Shown piece after piece: positions 1-5,080 of a DNA stretch of 6,043 nt. How positions within the stretch are numbered: position 1 is the first letter of the stretch; every line of letters starts with the position of its first letter. Position numbers and translations under genes: made by a program. Below the pieces are notes generated by a model that ran no database searches, was not told where the DNA came from, and saw only the letters and a program-made list of their open reading frames with translations. Location of the stretch: contig JBKPSJ010000240.1 of assembly GCA_046765875.1 (NCBI GenBank), positions 1 through 6,043 of the forward strand, given 5' to 3'. Source of the DNA: DASRHY01 sp046765875 (GTDB lineage: Bacteria; Actinomycetota; Actinomycetes; Propionibacteriales; Kribbellaceae).

Positions 1-72
1 AACCATGAGAGGTGTGCACTAACTTGATCAAACTCAGGTTCCAACCACAGGCCGACCTCACAGACGACAGCG

Positions 73-113
73 GAAGGCCGGTCCCACCTCAGGTGGGACC
101 GGCCTTCTTTGTT
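73..113 (+). terminator. Strong intrinsic terminator hairpin
   Basis: A perfect inverted repeat has arms AAGGCCGGTCCCACCT (74-89) and AGGTGGGACCGGCCTT (91-106), and the flanking G73-C107 pair makes 17 bp around a minimal loop. On the plus strand it is followed by CTTTGTTCTCC, a weak U-tract. It therefore most likely ends a plus-strand transcript whose gene lies left of the window. Positions 1-72 carry early stops in all three plus frames and show no recognisable gene. The hairpin lies about 33 bp past the stop of the minus-strand Bax inhibitor gene, so it may also act bidirectionally, although no U-run follows it on that strand. Confidence 0.85.
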
Positions 114-139
114 CTCCGATGGATGAGATAGTCGGCTGA

Positions 140-982
140 TCAGTCGCCGCGAAGGATCGCGAGGATCCGCAGCAGGTTCCAGTACAGCCAGACCAGCGTG
201 ACGGTGAGCGCGAACGCGGCCCGCCAGGCCTCACGCTCCGGCGCCCCCGCCGCGATCCCGCGCTCGACCAGGTCGAAGTCGAGGATCAGGTTGAACACCG
301 CCAGACCGGCACCGATCGCCGCGAACAGCAGACCGAGGCCACCCATGCCGGCGACGCCGGCACCGAAGCCGAGCAGGCTGAGGATGAAGTTCACCACGAT
401 CACGCCGGCGAAGCCGAGCGTCGCGATGATCACCATCCGGGTGAACCGTGCGGTCACCTTGATGTTGAAGTACTTGTACGTTGCCAGCGTCAGGCCGGCG
501 GTGATCAGCGTCGCCAGTACGGCCTGGACGACGATGCTGCTATCGCCGACGAACCGGCTCATCCACTCGCTGCCGATACCGAGGAACACGCCCTCGGCGG
601 CGGCATAGACCATCACCAGCGCGGGGCTGATCTTGCGCTGGAACGACAGCACCAGGCCGAGCACGAACGCCAGCAGCGCGCCGGCGAGGAACGCCGGGCC
701 GACTGCGGAGTCCGGGACCACTGCCCAGGCGATCGCGGCGAACACCACGACCACTCCTAGCGTGGCAGCGGTCCGGACGATCACGTCGTCGAGGGTCATC
801 GGACGGCTGACGGCGCCCTGGTACTGCTGATACTGCTGGGGACCGCCGTAACCGCCGCCGTACTGGCTGGGCTGCCCGTACGGACCCGGCTGCTGACCGT
901 AGGGGCCGGCGCCGGGGTAAGCCTGGCCGTGGCCCGGCGCGAACGCACTGGACCGGTTCAGGACCGGGTTACTGCTCTGCAT
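140..982 (-). CDS. Bax inhibitor-1/YccA family membrane protein
   Basis: This is a 280-residue integral membrane protein of the Bax inhibitor-1 (BI-1/TMBIM, YccA/YbhL-like) family. Seven hydrophobic segments are visible at about 69-90, 95-113, 118-139, 150-169, 182-205, 214-234 and 252-277. The family-typical segment NLILDFDLVE carries Asp235 and Asp237, in the region that in characterised bacterial BI-1 homologues forms the pH-sensitive calcium-leak site. The C-terminal LTVTLVWLYWNLLRIL helix is also typical. The physiological role in actinobacteria is unknown; membrane stress or ion homeostasis is inference. Residues 11-57 form a Gly/Gln/Tyr/Pro-rich, presumably disordered cytoplasmic tail that makes the protein longer than the roughly 220-235 residues of enteric homologues. 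I chose the ATG giving MQSSNPVLNR because that N-terminus is typical of actinobacterial members and an AGGAGG lies 5 nt upstream. The frame is open further upstream to 1093, but that extension overlaps the neighbouring stop and looks non-coding. DUF5995 lies upstream on the same strand with a 107-bp gap, so co-transcription is possible. Confidence 0.93.
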   Translation of the reverse strand: MQSSNPVLNRSSAFAPGHGQAYPGAGPYGQQPGPYGQPSQYGGGYGGPQQYQQYQGAVSRPMTLDDVIVRTAATLGVVVVFAAIAWAVVPDSAVGPAFLAGALLAFVLGLVLSFQRKISPALVMVYAAAEGVFLGIGSEWMSRFVGDSSIVVQAVLATLITAGLTLATYKYFNIKVTARFTRMVIIATLGFAGVIVVNFILSLLGFGAGVAGMGGLGLLFAAIGAGLAVFNLILDFDLVERGIAAGAPEREAWRAAFALTVTLVWLYWNLLRILAILRGD

Positions 983-987
983 GTCAT

Positions 988-993
988 CCTCCT
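988..993 (-). promoter_or_regulatory. Shine-Dalgarno site of the BI-1 gene
   Basis: Read on the minus strand, AGGAGG is followed by the 5-nt spacer ATGAC and then ATG. This full-consensus site fixes the start at 982 rather than at the upstream in-frame codons. Confidence 0.85.
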
Positions 994-1001
994 GATGACG
1001 T

Positions 1002-1043
1002 ACATATGTGTCAGGCCCTGCTGGGCCGTACGCCGATAGTACG
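1002..1043 (-). promoter_or_regulatory. Possible promoter/leader of the BI-1 gene with small inverted repeats
   Basis: Three small symmetric elements lie in the 107-bp gap between DUF5995 and the BI-1 gene: ACATATGT (1002-1009), GGCCC-tgct-GGGCC (1014-1027) and CGTAC-N7-GTACG (1027-1043). On the minus strand TACTAT (1041-1036) fits the actinobacterial -10 pattern TANNNT, about 54 nt from the start codon. I find no convincing -35. The promoter call is tentative, and the gene could instead be read through from DUF5995. Confidence 0.25.
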
Positions 1044-1089
1044 GGGTACTTCTGAAGAACGTCTGAGAACACGAACACTGTTCCCGATC

Positions 1090-1833
1090 TCAATCGGGCG
1101 GCGGCAGCGTCACCCCGAAGCCGCTCACGGCCAGTCGCAACAGCACCTGTCCCGGCTGCAGGAGATCGGCGATCTTGGCCGCGCTGAGCAGTTCCAGTTC
1201 GGCGAGCCGAGCGGTGTAGATGTCGGGCCCGTCCAGCCGCGCCCGCTGCAGTTCGATCGTGTTGTGCCAGACCTTGCGCCGCGACTCGCGCAGGAAGCGC
1301 CGCGACGACAGCCGGTTCAGCGGGGTGAGCACCCGGTCGAGCTGCGACTTGCCGCCGGACGTCGCGGTCAGCTCGCCGTCCTCGGCGGTGACACGCTCGG
1401 CCAGTACGCCGTCGATGCGCTCGTGATCGCGCCGGCGCTGGTCCATCAGTGCCGGATCCTCGAAGTCTTCGTCGGAGATCACCGCGAGCAGCGCCTGGGG
1501 CAGGTCATAGTTGACGTGCGCGTTGATCCCGAGCAGCACGTGCCGCAGCGGCGGCAGGTCCGGCGGCGCGGCGAACGCGAGCCGCCAGGGCCGCGACGGC
1601 CGTCGCGGCGGACCGGCCAGGTCGGCGTCGTGCGCCTCCAGGTAGAGGTCGGCGAACACGACGTCCCACTCCTCCACCCAGTCCGGGTCCTCGAACCGGG
1701 CCGCCTGTACGGCGTTGCCGACGGCAACAGTCGTACGCAGATAGGTGCTGAGGAAGACACGCCGGTGCTCCAACCCCGGCGGCAGCGTGTCCAGCCGCTC
1801 GCGCATCGTGTCAACGACCTCGGCAATCGTCAT
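1090..1833 (-). CDS. DUF5995 family protein of unknown function
   Basis: This 247-residue soluble protein has no signal peptide and no membrane segment. It resembles the actinobacterial DUF5995 family, with an N-terminal helical region (VFLSTYLRTT, then a W-rich stretch around DWVEEWDVVFADLYLEAHD at 51-69) and the core GINAHVNYDLP at 102-112. Well-placed histidines are His68, His106, His137 and His190 (the last in KVWHNTIEL). They could form a metal or catalytic site, but that is my inference; I know of no assigned biochemical function. The ATG giving MTIAEVV was chosen because a purine-rich GGGGAG lies about 6 nt upstream, and because the open frame further upstream (to 2865) lies antisense to the hydrolase gene and reads as a non-coding shadow. 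It is divergent from the hydrolase with an 84-bp gap and sits upstream of the BI-1 gene on the same strand. Confidence 0.85.
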   Translation of the reverse strand: MTIAEVVDTMRERLDTLPPGLEHRRVFLSTYLRTTVAVGNAVQAARFEDPDWVEEWDVVFADLYLEAHDADLAGPPRRPSRPWRLAFAAPPDLPPLRHVLLGINAHVNYDLPQALLAVISDEDFEDPALMDQRRRDHERIDGVLAERVTAEDGELTATSGGKSQLDRVLTPLNRLSSRRFLRESRRKVWHNTIELQRARLDGPDIYTARLAELELLSAAKIADLLQPGQVLLRLAVSGFGVTLPPPD

Positions 1834-1905
1834 CTCGCTCTCCCCACCGTTCCACAGCGAGCTTGGCACGATGACGGCTCTCGGAGAACGTCTCGCCCGA
1901 CGGGT

Positions 1906-1918
1906 TAACCTCGGCGAA
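1906..1918 (+). promoter_or_regulatory. Probable -10 box of a leaderless hydrolase transcript
   Basis: TAACCT at 1906-1911 matches the actinobacterial -10 consensus TANNNT and ends 6 bases before the A of the ATG at 1918. Transcription starting at about that A would give a leaderless mRNA. Consistent with this, no Shine-Dalgarno sequence is present in the preceding 20 bases (CGGGTTAACCTCGGCGA). The box is embedded in the 8-bp palindrome GGTTAACC (1903-1910). No clear -35 element was found. The assignment is by pattern only. Confidence 0.5.
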
Positions 1919-2754
1919 TGCTGACCGAGACGGATGTGGACCTTGCCGGCGGACGCACGTTGCATGTGTACGACACCGCGCTGGACGGCGTACCGGTGTT
2001 CTGGCATCACGGCACGCCCAACACCGGTGAACCGCCGGTGCCGTTGTTCGACGCCGCGAAGCGGCTCGGGTTGCGCTGGGTCTCGTACGACCGGCCGAAC
2101 TATGGGCCGTCGACTCCGCTGCCCGGCCGGGACCTCGCCTCGGCGGCCGCCGATACCGACATGGTCGCCGACGCGCTCGGGCTGGAGCGGTTCGCGGTGA
2201 TGGGCCACTCCGGTGGTTCGAACCACGCGCTCGCCTGCGCGGCCCTGCTCAGAGACCGGGTGCCCGTGTGCGTCTGCGTGTCCGGGCTCGCACCGTACGG
2301 GGCCGAGGGTCTCGACTGGTTCGCCGGGATGGCCGACGGCGGTGTCGCGGATCTCAAGGCAGCCGCGGCCGGCCGGACCGTGCTCGAGCAGCATCTCGCG
2401 CATGGCGAGTTCGATCCCGAGCAGTTCACCCCGGCGGACGAGGAGGCGCTCTCGGGCGACTGGGCCTGGCTGGGTGGTGTCGCCGGGAAGGCGCTGCAGG
2501 GCGGGATCGACGGCATGGTCGACGACCAGCTGGCGTATGTCGCGCCGTGGGGCTATGTGCCCGAGCAGGTCGTGGCGCCGGTGTTGCTCGTACATGGCGA
2601 ACAGGACCGGATGGTTCCGAGCTCGCACAGCCGATGGCTGGCCGAGCGGGTGCCGAGCGCCGAACTCTGGCTGCGCCCGGACGACGGCCACATCTCCGTG
2701 CTCAGCTCCGCCGAGGACGCCCTCGCCTGGCTCGCCGCCAGGGTCAACCCGTAA
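1918..2754 (+). CDS. Alpha/beta hydrolase fold protein
   Basis: This 278-residue protein with the alpha/beta hydrolase fold is predicted to be cytoplasmic, since no signal peptide is visible. Motifs occur in canonical order. The HHGTP oxyanion-hole motif is at about 30-34. The nucleophile elbow GHSGG has Ser98. The acid is in LLVHGEQDRMVP, with Asp230. The base is His258 in DDGHISV near the C-terminus. A cap region of about 125-215 separates the two halves of the core. Length is normal for the family. The substrate cannot be told from sequence: esterase, lactonase, epoxide hydrolase or haloperoxidase-like activities share this architecture. The start is the first in-frame ATG; it lacks a Shine-Dalgarno but has a -10-like box at leaderless spacing. 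The gene is divergent from DUF5995, and its last 11 bp overlap the 3' end of the convergent fgd gene. No terminator lies between the two. Confidence 0.92.
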   Translation: MLTETDVDLAGGRTLHVYDTALDGVPVFWHHGTPNTGEPPVPLFDAAKRLGLRWVSYDRPNYGPSTPLPGRDLASAAADTDMVADALGLERFAVMGHSGGSNHALACAALLRDRVPVCVCVSGLAPYGAEGLDWFAGMADGGVADLKAAAAGRTVLEQHLAHGEFDPEQFTPADEEALSGDWAWLGGVAGKALQGGIDGMVDDQLAYVAPWGYVPEQVVAPVLLVHGEQDRMVPSSHSRWLAERVPSAELWLRPDDGHISVLSSAEDALAWLAARVNP

Positions 2755-3763
2755 CGGCCGGGCTCGCGTTGCGCAGGAGCGGTACGACGTCCTCGGAGAA
2801 CTGGGTGAGGAACCGCTCCTGGTCGTTGCCCGGGCCGTGTACGACGAAGTGGTCGAACCCGGCATCGACGTACGGCTGCAACTGAGTCATCGTGTCGTCG
2901 GGGTTCGACGCCACGATCCACCGCTTGGCGACGGTCTCGATCGGCAGCTCGTCGGCAAGCCGTTCCATCTCCGCGGAACTGCTGACACTGTGTTTCTGCT
3001 CCGGAGTCAGCGATAGCGGCGCCCAGAACCGGGTGTTCTCCAGCGCCAGATCCGGGTCACGGTCGTACGACACCTTGACCTCGAGCATGTGGTCGATCGT
3101 CGAGACATCCCGGCCGGCCTTGTCCGCGCCATCCTGGACCGCCGGCACCAGTTTGCCGGTGTACAGATCCATGCCCTTGCCGGAGGTGCAGATGAAGCCG
3201 TCGCCGGAGCGTCCGGCATACCGGGCGACCACCGGGCCGCCGGCCGCAACGTACACCGGGACCGGCTCGTCGGGTACGTCGTGGATGGTCGCGTCGACGG
3301 TCTTGTAGTACTCGCCGTCGAAGCTGACGGTCTTGCCGGTCCACAGCTCGCGCATCAGCATGACCGCCTCGCGCAGCCGGGCGAACCGTTCCTTGAACTC
3401 GGGCCAGTCACGCCCGGAGACGGCTATCTCGTTGAGCGCCTCGCCGGTGCCGACCCCGAGCACGATCCGGCCCGGATACAGCACCGCGAGGGTGGCGAAC
3501 GCCTGCGCGATCACCGCCGGGTTGTACCTGAAGGTCGGCGTCAGCACCGAGGTCCCGAGCTGGACCCGCTCGGTGCGCTCGCCGACGGCGGCCAGCCACG
3601 ACAGCGCGAACGGCGCGTGCCCGCCCTCCAGCCGCCACGGCAGGAAGTGGTCCGACACCATCACGCTGTCGAGCCCGACCTGCTCGGCGCGGACCGCGAA
3701 GTCCACGAGCTTTCGCGGCCCGAACTGCTCTGCCGACGCTTTGTAACCGATGCGTACGCTCAC
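2744..3763 (-). CDS. fgd: F420-dependent glucose-6-phosphate dehydrogenase (LLM-class oxidoreductase)
   Basis: This 339-residue enzyme oxidises glucose-6-phosphate to 6-phosphogluconolactone and reduces coenzyme F420 to F420H2, which feeds F420H2-dependent reductases in the cytoplasm. It belongs to the luciferase-like (LLM) TIM-barrel family and from memory aligns almost end to end with the 336-residue M. tuberculosis FGD1. Diagnostic blocks are IGYKASAEQFG (5-15), VSDHFLPWR (36-44), GTSVLTPTFRYNPAVIAQAF (70-89), GVGTGEALNEI (103-113) and RFWAPLSLTPEQKHS (245-259). The active-site residues match: His39, Trp43 and Glu108 (His40/Trp44/Glu109 in FGD1), and the phosphate-binding Lys196, Lys257 and Arg281 (Lys198/Lys259/Arg283). 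That complete set argues for true FGD rather than another F420 LLM enzyme such as an Adf or HGT-like dehydrogenase. I chose GTG at 3763 because it sits 5 nt after GAGAGAGG and matches the FGD1 N-terminus; the open frame upstream has no homology. The gene is convergent with the hydrolase (11-bp 3' overlap) and divergent from the VOC gene. Confidence 0.93.
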   Translation of the reverse strand: MSVRIGYKASAEQFGPRKLVDFAVRAEQVGLDSVMVSDHFLPWRLEGGHAPFALSWLAAVGERTERVQLGTSVLTPTFRYNPAVIAQAFATLAVLYPGRIVLGVGTGEALNEIAVSGRDWPEFKERFARLREAVMLMRELWTGKTVSFDGEYYKTVDATIHDVPDEPVPVYVAAGGPVVARYAGRSGDGFICTSGKGMDLYTGKLVPAVQDGADKAGRDVSTIDHMLEVKVSYDRDPDLALENTRFWAPLSLTPEQKHSVSSSAEMERLADELPIETVAKRWIVASNPDDTMTQLQPYVDAGFDHFVVHGPGNDQERFLTQFSEDVVPLLRNASPAVTG

Positions 3764-3768
3764 AGCTA

Positions 3769-3776
3769 CCTCTCTC
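3769..3776 (-). promoter_or_regulatory. Shine-Dalgarno site deciding the GTG start of fgd
   Basis: On the minus strand GAGAGAGG is followed by TAGCT and then GTG. The 5-nt spacing supports a GTG start at 3763. No ATG occurs near the homologous N-terminus. Confidence 0.75.
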
Positions 3777-3896
3777 GTCACCGATGGACGGCCCCGGCGG
3801 GACCCGCAGCCCCAATCATGACCACGTCCGGGTCGCGGCCGCCCTCCTGAGCCCATCCGGCCGCAGCACGAGGGTGGCGGGATCCGGGAGTAAGTG

Positions 3897-3927
3897 CGAA
3901 TGCACGTGCATCGGGCGCTTGCATTCG
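3897..3927. repeat. Palindrome cluster, operator-like
   Basis: ATGCACGTGCAT (3900-3911) is a perfect 12-bp palindrome. Its left half extended, CGAATGCA (3897-3904), is repeated in inverted form as TGCATTCG (3920-3927), so the half-site ATGCA/TGCAT occurs three times within 31 bp. Such an arrangement in a divergent intergenic region is what a dimeric regulator site looks like. The cluster lies about 135 bp from the fgd start and about 205 bp from the VOC start. No regulator gene is in the window, so the assignment is inference. Confidence 0.4.
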
Positions 3928-4133
3928 ACGCCGCCGAAAGCACGAGAAAAAGAGGAACCCTCGGGAATTGGTGAAGGTCCTCGCATCGGGCACACGGCCT
4001 ATCCGACCGCGGCCATATCGGGATGAGAGAACCTTCGACGGACACAATGCTCTACGCGTCTCAGGCGGTCAAGAGTTGGCGCAGAAATTGCACGATTGCC
4101 TCCGGATCGGCGACCGACCGGCAACAATAAGGC

Positions 4134-4502
4134 ATGATCGGTCGGCTGCACCACATCGCCATCGACTGCCCCGACCCGCGGGCACTGGCCGGGTTCTACT
4201 CCGAGTTGCTCGGGCTGCCGGTTACGTACGAGCGCCCGGACTGGGTGGTGATCGCGGCGAACGAGACCTCCTCCGGTCTGGCCTTCCAGCGGGCATCGGA
4301 CCACCGGCGGCCCCAGTGGCCGGATCCGGCGTACCCGCAGCAGATCCACCTCGACGTGATGGTCGATGACGTGAGCACGGCGGCCGGCCAGGTGGTCGCG
4401 CTGGGAGCCAAGCATCTCGACGGGAACGTATTCGAGGATCCTGCCGGGCACCCGTTCTGCCTCATCCCCCGCCCGGGCTGGGCATCACCGGTCAACCCCT
4501 GA
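4134..4502 (+). CDS. VOC superfamily / glyoxalase-like protein
   Basis: This 122-residue single-domain protein belongs to the vicinal oxygen chelate (VOC) superfamily, of the glyoxalase-like type common in actinobacteria. The N-terminal LHHIAIDCPDPRALAGFYSELLGL (5-28) gives the first beta strand with His7 and the following helix. The second half begins at QIHLDVMVDD (70-79) with His72 and ends in the family-typical FEDPAGHPFCLI (100-111). His7, His72 and perhaps a residue of the last strand are at positions that bind metal in VOC enzymes. No canonical glutamate is obvious in the final strand, so it may be a non-metal or binding-protein variant. Substrate unknown; candidates range from dioxygenase-like and isomerase activities to antibiotic-binding proteins. 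Start is the only sensible ATG; no good Shine-Dalgarno precedes it. The gene is divergent from fgd, and nothing shows it is functionally coupled to it. Confidence 0.88.
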   Translation: MIGRLHHIAIDCPDPRALAGFYSELLGLPVTYERPDWVVIAANETSSGLAFQRASDHRRPQWPDPAYPQQIHLDVMVDDVSTAAGQVVALGAKHLDGNVFEDPAGHPFCLIPRPGWASPVNP

Positions 4503-4924
4503 CCTCACCCGCCGCAACCGCTGATAGACGGAGCGTTACACCGATAATCAGGTCCGGTGTGAAATGCAAAATCGACCCTGGCGCATACCTCGGAATAGCC
4601 ACTATGTGCTGATCGAATGCCGTGGTATTTCCGGCGACCGTTGAGCCTTGATCATGCTGACTGCTGATTGAATAAATGCCTCCGATAATACATTGTTCCG
4701 CATGCGAATAGACGTCGCCGGGTTCTGCTTGCACTGAGTGACTCAAGGCAGTTCACGACACCGAAATCCATCAAGCCCGCTCAGCTGATCGCACGACAGC
4801 CGGACGATGGGGCCTGGCGGGACTTCCACGGACTTGATCCGAACACCGCCGCGCGGCGTGCTCGGAAAGCCTCTGGGCGATGTCGCGGCCGAACGCCGCC
4901 GGCCGACGATTACCAGGCCACTAG
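4503..4924. other. Gene-poor stretch with a lower-GC pocket between the VOC gene and the IS
   Basis: No convincing gene is present. By hand count 4541-4740 is about 51% GC (102 of 200), well below the visibly GC-rich genes around it. A minus-strand frame from a TTG at 4746 to a stop at 4492 encodes 84 residues, but it lacks a Shine-Dalgarno and shows no G/C preference at third positions, so I do not call it a gene. A small hairpin, ACACCG (4538-4543) with CGGTGT (4555-4560), follows the VOC stop; it has no U-run and is a weak terminator candidate. At 4847-4858 CGCCGCGCGGCG is a 12-bp GC palindrome of unclear meaning. Confidence 0.6.
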
Positions 4925-4932
4925 CCTCGATT

Positions 4933-4989
4933 TTTCACGACGGCCGGCCTGTGGCCAGTGTTGGTTGATTCGTGGCTGCTGTCGTGAGA
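4933..4989. repeat. Subterminal imperfect inverted repeat at the IS end
   Basis: TCACGAC (4935-4941) pairs exactly with GTCGTGA (4981-4987). The pairing extends to 4933-4944 against 4978-4989, 12 pairs with two G-T wobbles. The loop contains a nested hairpin GGCC-tgt-GGCC (4946-4956). It lies immediately inside the predicted IS end. It may be a transposase-binding or structural end, or a block against read-through from outside; the function is inference. Confidence 0.4.
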
Positions 4990-5080
4990 TTTCGGCTGGG
5001 TGGGTAGGGCGTGGGCCCGACTGTCGCGTCGGGTGGGCGTGGTTCCGATTCCTCGGGTCGGGCCGGTCAGGCCGGGGTGG

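Larger units (their letters stand above)
3764..4133. other. 370-bp divergent intergenic region between fgd and the VOC gene
   Basis: No gene is supported here. Short open frames on both strands lack codon bias and family motifs. The region must hold the fgd promoter (minus) and the VOC promoter (plus), but neither can be placed with confidence. A palindrome cluster sits in its middle (3897-3927, listed separately). Just before the VOC start the sequence is CAACAATAAGGC then ATG. AACAAT ends 5 bases before the ATG and only weakly resembles a leaderless -10 box; AAGG is too close to serve as a normal Shine-Dalgarno. Confidence 0.7.

Noticed and set aside
1073..1083. GAACACTGTTC as a possible LexA/SOS box
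   Set aside because: The half-sites GAAC and GTTC are separated by 3 bases, whereas the Gram-positive SOS box needs 4, and the flanking TC/GA bases are missing.
1006..1908. 300-residue plus-strand open frame opposite DUF5995
   Set aside because: Arg/Pro/Gln-rich antisense shadow of a high-GC gene; no family motifs, while the minus strand encodes a recognisable protein.
1834..2865. Long upstream extension of the DUF5995 frame
   Set aside because: Runs antisense through the hydrolase gene, has no resemblance to DUF5995, and a better start with a purine-rich site exists at 1833.
2213..3016. 267-residue plus-strand open frame
   Set aside because: Out-of-frame shadow of the hydrolase that continues antisense to fgd; Arg/Ser/Pro-rich with no motifs.
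3953..3975. GGAACC as an ECF sigma -35 element
   Set aside because: No GTT-type -10 element at 15-17 bp downstream.
3778..4047. Minus-strand 89-residue frame containing VVMIGAAGPAG, which resembles a dinucleotide-binding loop
   Set aside because: The motif is isolated at the C-terminal end with no beta-alpha-beta context; composition elsewhere is Arg-rich shadow-like. Judged chance.
5014..5064. GGCCCGAC/GTCGGGCC as a transposase terminator
   Set aside because: Only an 8-bp stem with a 35-base loop, a competing internal pairing, and no U-run on the transposase strand.
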